Origin: RBC074 sp964470555
GTDB lineage: Bacteria; Acidobacteriota; Blastocatellia; RBC074
DNA: 64,000 nucleotides
Assembly: GCA_964470555.1 (NCBI GenBank)
Contig: CAYYDG010000026.1
Location: 37,477 to 101,476 of the forward strand
Reading direction: 5' to 3'
In this document: in pieces, positions 54,360 through 64,000 of the stretch
How the letters are laid out: every line of letters starts with the position of its first letter
Position numbering within the stretch: position 1 is the stretch's first letter
Position numbers and translations under genes: made by a program
Notes under the pieces: generated by a model
Databases searched by the model: none
What the model was told of the DNA's origin: nothing
The model's input: only the letters and a program-made list of their open reading frames with translations

Positions 54360-54468
54360 CCTGACACCCGATACCTAATCCCCGAAACCTGACTTTTCCT
54401 AAACACAGCCTTTGACCAAATCGTTTTTTGGGTTTTCAGGTGTCAGGTGAAAGGGGACGGGTGTCAGG
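54360..54468. repeat. Inverted repeat in the 308-nt gap before the RND pump gene
   Basis: CCTGACACCCG (54360-54370) pairs exactly with CGGGTGTCAGG (54458-54468), with inner partial copies (AACCTGAC and GTCAGGT). I found no gene in the gap (54237-54544). The hairpin may terminate or attenuate transcription from the lipid genes and separate the pump gene into its own unit. No clear promoter boxes were identified. Confidence 0.65.
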
Positions 54469-54544
54469 CTCGAATTCGCCAGCGGATTTACATCCAAGAT
54501 TGATTGCTAACCTGCCAAAGTTTCTGATGGAGTAGAAATAAATC

Positions 54545-58207
<3,663 letters not shown>

Positions 58208-58244
58208 TCGTGTAAGCCGTCGAGCGGAAATTTGACGGCTTTTC

Positions 58245-58339
58245 ATTTTCCAATTGTCATTTTTGATCTGTCATTTGTCATTGCCTGAATCGTATGGCAG
58301 CAAAGACAAATGGGAATTGAAAAATGACAATTGGAAAAT
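58245..58339. repeat. Perfect 20-bp palindrome arms downstream of RND pump gene
   Basis: ATTTTCCAATTGTCATTTTT (58245-58264) and its exact reverse complement (58320-58339) enclose 55 nt that carry further TGTCATTTGTCATTG repeats. It lies between convergent genes (RND pump and the small membrane protein) and could serve as a bidirectional terminator. Related sequence occurs at 44600-44700. Confidence 0.75.
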
Positions 58340-58403
58340 TAAGCCAGAGCGTTGCCCACCTGCTTACTTTACCGCCTTGTCAAAAGTTCTTTAGCCCGTT
58401 CGC

Positions 58404-58892
58404 TTATGAGTCCAGCATCTTGAGAGCCGCGTCCACTGCCTGGCGGAGCGTATTGTCATAAGCCGCTCCGCCAGTGTGATTGAGGGAATTGCCTGAAGCT
58501 ATCCCTATGGCTGAGGACGCCTTTGTTGCTGAGGGCGCCAAGGTAGTCCGAACATTTTTGATTTTTTCTTCCAGCGCTTCGCGTGCCTGTTGCGATTGCT
58601 CCTTGGCGGATTGAGCGGCGTCGGCGCGCCGAATCTGGCGCCTGATCTCATCTCTCAGAGTTTGCTCGTTGGGACGCGCGGGCAGTCTTCCAAAAAAATA
58701 TCCAATGACAACGAAAATGACCGGCTCCAGGTGAGTAATCAGTCGTTCGTCCGACCAGTGTTTGAAACTACCGAAAAGGACGGCGGCGTACAGCGCCAGA
58801 AAGGTCAACGTCAATGCCACCATCATCCAGTTCTGAAGGGTGTTGCTAAATTCGCCTCCCCGGTGTGTGCCGGAATCCAGAATGTTTTTCAT
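58404..58892 (-). CDS. Small two-helix membrane protein, hypothetical
   Basis: 162 residues, AAGGAGA before the ATG. Two predicted membrane helices: MMVALTLTFLALYAAVLFGSF (20-40, split here) and EPVIFVVIGYFFGRLP (55-72); the rest is a charged cytoplasmic or periplasmic coiled coil (LRDEIRRQIRRADAAQSAKEQSQQAREALEEKI in parts) and a Ser/Ala-rich end. I do not recognise the family. It is divergent from the ECF sigma gene across a 209-nt region, which may be a shared promoter region. Confidence 0.7.
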   Translation of the reverse strand: MKNILDSGTHRGGEFSNTLQNWMMVALTLTFLALYAAVLFGSFKHWSDERLITHLEPVIFVVIGYFFGRLPARPNEQTLRDEIRRQIRRADAAQSAKEQSQQAREALEEKIKNVRTTLAPSATKASSAIGIASGNSLNHTGGAAYDNTLRQAVDAALKMLDS

Positions 58893-59101
58893 GCGTTTTC
58901 TCCTTCAGGGGATGAAATTTGATTGCAAAAAAGGCCTCGAACGCCCTATTAATGCGGCGATCAATCAAAATACGGTTTATACGAGCGTCAGAGCCGCCGG
59001 TGCGAATATGTTGTTTGTGGAGCGTATATCTCGCTTCCATTCACTAACGCACTCTTTGGGAATGACAACTATCACTCCTGGCGAGAATTTTTTTGAGGCA
59101 C

Positions 59102-59668
59102 ATGGATTCTTCTGCTGACATCACGAAACTTTTGATTAACTGGGGAGAAGGCGACCAGAAGGCGTTGGAACAGTTGATTCCACTGGTCGAACAGGAATTG
59201 CGTCGGATTGCGCACAACCAGATGCGGCGCGAAGGCCCAGGACATACGCTGCAAACCGGCGCACTGGTCAATGAAGCTTATCTTCGGTTGGTGGATCAAA
59301 CACGAGTTCGTTGGCAAAACCGCTCTCACTTTTTCGCCATCGCCGCAAAAATGATGCGGCGCATTCTGCTGAATTACAGCCGGGACCGGGATCGAGAAAA
59401 ACGCGGCGGCGGAGCGGTTCAGGTTTCGCTGACCGAGGCTGACGCAATTATTGAAGAGCGGGCAATCGAGATTCTTGCGCTCGATGAAGCATTGTCGAAG
59501 CTGGAATTGATTGATGAAAGAAAATGCAGAGTCGTCGAATTGCGATATTTTGCCGGTCTCAGCGTTGAAGAGACATCCGAGGTTCTGGGGGTTTCGGCGA
59601 TTACGGTGATACGCGACTGGAACATGGCGAAAGCCTGGCTTGCGCGAGAGCTGACTTATGGGAAATGA
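59102..59668 (+). CDS. ECF-type RNA polymerase sigma factor (TIGR02999 type)
   Basis: 188 residues from the ATG at 59102 (GAGG 4 nt upstream). The pattern ITKLLINWGEGDQKALEQLIPLVEQELRRIA, HTLQTGALVNEAYLRLVDQ, NRSHFFAIAAKMMRRILLNY and GGGAVQVSLTEA (read in parts) is the TIGR02999 group of ECF-like sigma factors, expanded in Acidobacteria and Planctomycetes. Region 4 has VVELRYFAGLSVEETSEVLGVSAITVIRDW. The gene overlaps the kinase gene by 11 nt (ATG of the kinase lies before the stop), so the two form a module: the kinase probably controls this sigma factor. No anti-sigma factor gene is next to it. Confidence 0.93.
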   Translation: MDSSADITKLLINWGEGDQKALEQLIPLVEQELRRIAHNQMRREGPGHTLQTGALVNEAYLRLVDQTRVRWQNRSHFFAIAAKMMRRILLNYSRDRDREKRGGGAVQVSLTEADAIIEERAIEILALDEALSKLELIDERKCRVVELRYFAGLSVEETSEVLGVSAITVIRDWNMAKAWLARELTYGK

Positions 59669-62207
59669 GGACTGGGTACGCATTGAAGAACTGTTTCACG
59701 ACGCCATCGCGCTTTCCGTCGCGGAAAGAGCGGAGTTCCTCAACCAGGCCTGCGGCGAAAATCATCAGTTGCGAACGGAATTGGAAACTTACATTGCCGC
59801 TTACGAAGCCCAGCCTGAAATCATAGAAGAGCCTGTCTTCAACTTTGGTTTGCAGGCAATGGCGCAAATGGAATCCAGGCCTTCGTTGGAAGGAACGAGC
59901 ATCGGCCTTTTTCGGATTTTGCAGAAACTCGGCGAAGGGGGAATGGGCGAAGTATATCTGGCCGAAGACACTAAACTTGATCGCAAGGTCGCTCTCAAAT
60001 TTCTTGTCCATGGTTTGGTGAATGACCACTCGGCGAAGCGACAGTTGAAACGCGAAGCTCAGGCTGTGGCCAAACTGGACCATCCAAACATTTGCCCCGT
60101 GCATGGGTTTGAGGAACAGGACGGCCATAGTTTTATTGTCATGCCCTTTGTCGAAGGGGAAACGCTATTCACTCTTCTTAAGAACCAGACATTTCCCAGG
60201 GAACGCGCCGCACACATTGCCATTCAAATTGCCAGTGCACTGGCTGACGCGCATGCGCACGGAATCATTCATCGCGACATCAAGCCAAAAAACATCATCA
60301 TTTCCGCGCAGGATCAGGTGAAGGTGCTGGATTTCGGACTGGCGAAATCCGTGGCGAAAAACGTGTTGAATCCGAATGCCGGGGAAAGTCGCGGGTCCAG
60401 TCTGGGGTTGGTGGTTGGCACTGTGCGATATATGTCGCCGGAACAGTTGAAGAATGAAAGATTGGACCCTCGCACAGACATTTTCAGCTTCGGCGTTGTG
60501 TTGTACGAGATGATTACAGGCCAGAATCCGTTTGCAAAAGAAACCGACGCCGAAAGCATCTCGGCGATTTTGACGACGGACTTGCCTGATAAAGCGGACG
60601 GTCCGCAGGGACTGTTGGAAATTGCCCGCAAGTGCCTGAGCAAGGATCGTGAGCGCCGGTATCAGTCAGTCAATGAAATCCTTATCGATCTGGAAGATGA
60701 GCTTCTTGGAAAAAAGAAATTCTGGCAGAGGCGGAGTTCAGCACGTTTGCGAACGCAGATTGCTCTTGCCACGCTGCTGCTGGTTATTATTGCGACGGCC
60801 ATCGTTTATTCCGCAATGACGCGAGTAAGCACGCTGGCGGTCTTGCCGGTGCTCAATCTGAGCGGCGACCAGAGCATTGATTATCTGGGAGACGGTTTGA
60901 CGGATACGCTCATTCAGCGGCTTTCACGGTTGTCTAGGCTGAAGGTCAGCCCCCGCACTCTTGTCGTCGAATACAAAGGGAGTTCACGCGATCTGGGAGC
61001 AATCGGGCGCACGCTTGGTGTCGAGATGGTATTCGCCAGCGAAATTACGAAGCGCGGCGAACAACCGGTTTTGGAAACCCGCCTCTTCAGAACGAAGGAC
61101 GGGGCGATGCTCTGGAATGAGTCTCGCAATCTCAACCCTGCGGAGCTTCTCTCTTTCCACGAAGGGCTTTGCAATACAATTGCCGAAAAATCGCTGTTTT
61201 TCCTGCGCGATTCCGAACGAAATCTTATGCTCAGTCGGCAGACTCGAAATCCGGAAGCCTTTCGCCATTATTTGATTGCTAGAAACTACTGGATCAATCG
61301 AAACCGGGAAAACATACGCCTGGCCATCGAGCATTACCGTAAGGCATACGAACTGGATCGGCAGTTTTCGCAGGCCTACGCCGGTTTGGCGGACTGTTAT
61401 GTCATCCGCACAACCGTGGCTTATGGATCGTTTCCGACCGAGGAAAGCATGCCGGTTGCGAAAGATTACGCGTTGAGAGCCTTGGAAGTAGACAATACCA
61501 GCAGTGAAGCCCATACATCGCTTGGGGGCGTCCAATTAAGGTTTGAGTGGGATTTCGCGGAAGCGGAAAAAGAGTTCAAACTGGCGATCAGCCTGAATCC
61601 GGATTATTCCCAGGCCTATTTTTGGTATTCGCACCTTCTGGCATTGACCGGAAAAATGGACGAATCAATAGCGGCCAGCGTAAAAGCTTTTGAATTGGAC
61701 CCCACATCAGGGCAGGCCGAAATGAATCTCGGACGTTCTTATTTTTGGGCGAGGCAATATGACCGCGCTCGCTCGCATTTCGAGAAAATGCTCGAAAAAA
61801 ATCCGACGGACGAGAATGCAATATACATGATCGGCCTGATTTTGTTGCAGCAAGGAGCCTACGACAAAGTCATAGAAATGTATCTGCCCATGCACGCCGT
61901 TGGCAAAACCAATGTCGCTGGGCCGCTGGGATTTGCTTATGCCAAAGCCGGACGACCTGAAGAAGCGCGAAAAATTCTGGCGGAATTGGATGCAATTTCA
62001 CCTCGGAACAAGGACGGATCGTTGATGCAAGAGAAAGCGATCATTCATATCGCCCTGAAAGAAATGGATCGCGCGGTTGATTTACTTCTGGAAGTTTGCA
62101 ACGACCGTTTTGCCTCTTTCCCGTTTTTCAAATTGGAGCCGCTTTTTGATGATTTGCGTTCGCATCCGCGATATGCGGACCTTCTACGTTGCGCCCGGCT
62201 TCCATAG
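59658..62207 (+). CDS. Ser/Thr protein kinase with TPR sensor domain
   Basis: An 849-residue bacterial eukaryote-like kinase. The N-terminal 80 residues are a helical leader typical of Acidobacterial kinases (LFHDAIALSVAERAEFL). Kinase domain about 85-345: GEGGMGEVY (P-loop), VALKFL (Lys ~112), HRDIKPKN (~204-211), DFGLAK (~225-230), YMSPEQL, DIFSFGVVLYEM. One membrane helix at about 365-388 (TLLLVIIATAIVYSA). The exported part has a TolB/FlgO-like segment (LAVLPVLNLSGDQSIDYLGDGLTDTL, in parts) followed by TPR repeats (about 558-815). It is co-translated with the ECF sigma factor and probably senses a protein signal outside. Its stop abuts the stop of the convergent LanKC-like gene. Confidence 0.93.
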   Translation: MGNEDWVRIEELFHDAIALSVAERAEFLNQACGENHQLRTELETYIAAYEAQPEIIEEPVFNFGLQAMAQMESRPSLEGTSIGLFRILQKLGEGGMGEVYLAEDTKLDRKVALKFLVHGLVNDHSAKRQLKREAQAVAKLDHPNICPVHGFEEQDGHSFIVMPFVEGETLFTLLKNQTFPRERAAHIAIQIASALADAHAHGIIHRDIKPKNIIISAQDQVKVLDFGLAKSVAKNVLNPNAGESRGSSLGLVVGTVRYMSPEQLKNERLDPRTDIFSFGVVLYEMITGQNPFAKETDAESISAILTTDLPDKADGPQGLLEIARKCLSKDRERRYQSVNEILIDLEDELLGKKKFWQRRSSARLRTQIALATLLLVIIATAIVYSAMTRVSTLAVLPVLNLSGDQSIDYLGDGLTDTLIQRLSRLSRLKVSPRTLVVEYKGSSRDLGAIGRTLGVEMVFASEITKRGEQPVLETRLFRTKDGAMLWNESRNLNPAELLSFHEGLCNTIAEKSLFFLRDSERNLMLSRQTRNPEAFRHYLIARNYWINRNRENIRLAIEHYRKAYELDRQFSQAYAGLADCYVIRTTVAYGSFPTEESMPVAKDYALRALEVDNTSSEAHTSLGGVQLRFEWDFAEAEKEFKLAISLNPDYSQAYFWYSHLLALTGKMDESIAASVKAFELDPTSGQAEMNLGRSYFWARQYDRARSHFEKMLEKNPTDENAIYMIGLILLQQGAYDKVIEMYLPMHAVGKTNVAGPLGFAYAKAGRPEEARKILAELDAISPRNKDGSLMQEKAIIHIALKEMDRAVDLLLEVCNDRFASFPFFKLEPLFDDLRSHPRYADLLRCARLP

Positions 62208-63608
62208 TCAGCTTTGGCAGGAGGAAAGAATTGCTTTTAATTGCTCAGCCACGACAGTTGCGCTCGGTCGAAGCTGCGGTTCAGGCGCGAGAAGTTCCGA
62301 AGTGATCGAAAGAAGCTCAGAGGGAAGATTGCGCCGCCAGACAGTTGCCGGAATGCGATTGTTGATGGCGGGAATTCGACCGGTGAGAAGCAGGTAAATA
62401 CAAGCGCCGAGAGCGTAAAGATCGTCCGAGATGCCTCCGCCTGCTCCGGCGTCGGATTCGGGTGGCGTAAAACCGGAAGTTCTCCAGAGCAGTGGTTCTG
62501 CGCAATTGGCCGGACAAGCGCTTTCAAAATCTATCGGTCGAAATTGACCTGTGCGCGTCAGGATCAGATTTCCGGGTTTGCAATCTCGCCAGGCCCAGCC
62601 CACCGCGTGAAGTCGCGCAACAATCTCTGCAATTTGAATCAGGTAACGAAGAGCCTGCGGCACGGGGAAACGTTTTTTCCGCTTCAAGAGCAATGAATGA
62701 AGGCTTTCGCCGGGGATATGCTCCATCGCCAGGTAGGAATGTCCTTCGACTTCAAAAACAGCGTAGACTTCAGGGACTTCAATGCCGCAGTTTTGCAAAT
62801 CGGAAAGCGCCTGTGCTTCGCGCTGTATTCGGCGCGCGCCGTCAAGCCCATCCAAACCGGTTTCGCCGTTTCGCCGCCCTTCTTTCAAAATGCAAAGCTG
62901 CGGCGGCTGAAAACGAAAATCAACCGCCTGATAAACTCCGCCTCGTCCACGCTGGGATAATGCCCTGAAGACTCGAAAGGTTGTTATAAGCGGGCTGTCG
63001 GATGGGGTTTGCTCTGGCTTTGAAGGCTCTTTCTGGGAAGCGATGAAAGGATCAGAAAGCCAGGTCAAGCCGGAATCCCATGATTCACGACAATCAGGAA
63101 TCAAATTTCCTTCTTGATTCCGAATTGCCGGAATGGCGCCGTCGTAGGATTGAATGTCCAATTCCTTGAACGCGCCATAACGATAATAAACACAGCTACC
63201 CGGTTGAAATTGCCGATCAAAGGGGATGGCGGGCGCCGCCATTCCAACGGTCAGTTCGTTCAATCGGTGCGCAAGCTGTACGGCTTCTCCGTCATTTTGC
63301 GGATAAACCGTAATCACCTTGCCAACCTGGCTATAACCATAAACCAAACCCGAATTGATACGGCTCAATTCTTCCAGCGAGGCAGGCGCTTTGAACAGCG
63401 TATCGCCAGCCTTAAGCAACGGAGCGATTCGTTCCAGCATTGCACCGGCGCTGAGCAAGGTGGCGGAAAGGTGCAGCTTCCAGCCTTGAACAGGATCGTC
63501 CGGGCGAACCGTCCGGCTCAATTTCCAGCGGGCGTCGCCGGAAAAGATTGGCAGGTAATGACGACAAAGAGTTGCCCAGTGTTGAATGTATTCGTGGCTT
63601 CGATTCAC
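62208..63608 (-). CDS. LanKC-like phosphothreonine lyase-kinase without cyclase domain
   Basis: 466 residues from a GTG at 63608 (GAGGGG about 12 nt upstream, inside the end of the previous gene). Two domains. Residues about 35-150 match the lyase part of class III/IV lanthipeptide synthetases: GWKLHLSAT (K44, H46), LFKAP (K73), KVITVYP (K97) and YYRYGAF (R143), the residues used by OspF-type phosphothreonine lyases. Residues about 210-460 form a kinase: LKEG (K242), REAQ (E264), WRDCKPGN (D342, N347), PIDFES (D360 in place of DFG). The usual LanC cyclase (zinc Cys/His motifs, another 400 residues) is absent; the protein ends in a normal kinase C-lobe. It is preceded at 6 nt by a 108-residue gene. 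Function inferred: dehydration of Ser/Thr in a peptide. Confidence 0.85.
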   Translation of the reverse strand: MNRSHEYIQHWATLCRHYLPIFSGDARWKLSRTVRPDDPVQGWKLHLSATLLSAGAMLERIAPLLKAGDTLFKAPASLEELSRINSGLVYGYSQVGKVITVYPQNDGEAVQLAHRLNELTVGMAAPAIPFDRQFQPGSCVYYRYGAFKELDIQSYDGAIPAIRNQEGNLIPDCRESWDSGLTWLSDPFIASQKEPSKPEQTPSDSPLITTFRVFRALSQRGRGGVYQAVDFRFQPPQLCILKEGRRNGETGLDGLDGARRIQREAQALSDLQNCGIEVPEVYAVFEVEGHSYLAMEHIPGESLHSLLLKRKKRFPVPQALRYLIQIAEIVARLHAVGWAWRDCKPGNLILTRTGQFRPIDFESACPANCAEPLLWRTSGFTPPESDAGAGGGISDDLYALGACIYLLLTGRIPAINNRIPATVWRRNLPSELLSITSELLAPEPQLRPSATVVAEQLKAILSSCQS

Positions 63609-63614
63609 GACGGT

Positions 63615-63941
63615 TCATAACCCCTCATCCAATAATCCCTCAGTCAAACCCTGGTCGAGTTTGGTTCGGGTGATGGAGCCACAAGAGGCATTCGCCACCA
63701 GATAGGCAATCTCTTTTCGCATGTACGGATCGCCAGCCGTTTCATCCTCGCCCATCAAACGCGCCAATTGTTTTGGGTTGTCGGCGTCAACAAAGTTTTT
63801 CATATAAATTTCCCAGGCATCGGATTCAATCCCGCCCAGAATTGCCGCAAGCGACTGTTCCCGCAACTCGCTCGTGACTCGACCCGATGTGTCATTTTGC
63901 TGTTCTTCAATTTTCTGTTTGATGTTTTTCGCTATTGACAT
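63615..63941 (-). CDS. Putative precursor peptide next to LanKC-like lyase-kinase
   Basis: 108 residues, AAGGAGA before the ATG. The N-terminal 75 residues are hydrophilic and helical (KNIKQKIEEQQND, LREQSLAAILGGIESDAWEIYMK), as expected of a leader. The last 30 hold the Ser/Thr/Cys cluster: NASCGSITRTKLDQGLTEG with Ser86, Cys87, Ser89, Thr91, Thr93, Thr100. It ends 6 nt before the lyase-kinase. Length is above that of classic lanthipeptide precursors (40-80), and only one Cys is present, so a cyclised product would be simple; a linear dehydrated peptide is also possible. I know no family name; assignment is by context. Confidence 0.6.
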   Translation of the reverse strand: MSIAKNIKQKIEEQQNDTSGRVTSELREQSLAAILGGIESDAWEIYMKNFVDADNPKQLARLMGEDETAGDPYMRKEIAYLVANASCGSITRTKLDQGLTEGLLDEGL

Positions 63942-63959
63942 GGTTTTTCTCCTTAGAAG

Positions 63960-63982
63960 CCTTCGGTCTCAGTAGCCGAAGG
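63960..63982. repeat. Hairpin upstream of the putative precursor gene
   Basis: CCTTCGG (63960-63966) pairs with CCGAAGG (63976-63982) around a 9-nt loop. On the minus strand it lies just upstream of the ribosome site of the 108-residue gene, so it could be a leader hairpin or the terminator of a gene beyond the right edge. Confidence 0.55.
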
Positions 63983-64000
63983 AAAGTAAATTTCACCTAC

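Overview
The window looks like one contiguous piece of a soil-type Gram-negative chromosome, most likely Acidobacteriota (Blastocatellia-like). This is an inference from the TIGR02999-type ECF sigma factor overlapping a Ser/Thr kinase-TPR receptor, the outer-membrane efflux genes, the sulfatase and YfhO-type proteins, and many small intergenic palindromes. I saw no rRNA or tRNA gene, CRISPR array, integrase or phage head gene.

Region 1 (1-9497, all minus strand) is an oxidase cluster. It holds a tyrosinase-like copper enzyme, a LodA/GoxA-like cysteine-tryptophylquinone (CTQ) oxidase, a small unrecognised protein, a LodB-like flavoprotein (the type needed to mature the quinone), a REP-associated transposase bracketed by REP hairpins, and the first 814 codons of a large multicopper oxidase that runs off the left edge. 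Region 2 (9985-11535) is a ComM/YifB AAA+ protein.

Region 3 (11875-37715, all plus strand) is the main find: an extracellular contractile injection system (eCIS) of about 20 tightly packed genes. It encodes one sheath, one tube, a gp26-like zinc-ribbon protein, a disordered protein, a DUF4255 cap, an AAA+ ATPase, a small protein, two DUF4157 cargo proteins, and then baseplate, hub, spike, PAAR, gp25, two J-like proteins, a tail-I/beta-helix protein and a DUF6519 protein. The first cargo protein has an N-terminal DUF4157 zincin-like domain, a coiled coil and a long amphipathic helical region. It is then cut by a frame change at a G7 tract, and the other frame continues into a deaminase-like toxin domain (HAE...PCKLC). 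The second cargo protein is DUF4157 plus a DUF922-like HExEH protease. I recognise no tape-measure or receptor-binding fibre gene.

Region 4 (37766-47765) has two tandem YfhO-like membrane proteins, a GT2 glycosyltransferase, an ACT-domain malic enzyme and a sulfatase. Region 5 (47943-58207) has a STAS protein, a patatin lipase, and an RND efflux set (TolC, adaptor, pump) with an acyl desaturase and a cyclopropane-fatty-acid synthase placed between adaptor and pump. Region 6 (58404-64000) has a small membrane protein, the ECF sigma/kinase pair, and on the minus strand a LanKC-like lyase-kinase that lacks a LanC cyclase domain, preceded at 6 nt by a 108-residue protein that could be its precursor peptide.

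Several automatic-looking long ORFs are antisense shadows. Start codons were chosen from ribosome-binding sites and are given per gene.
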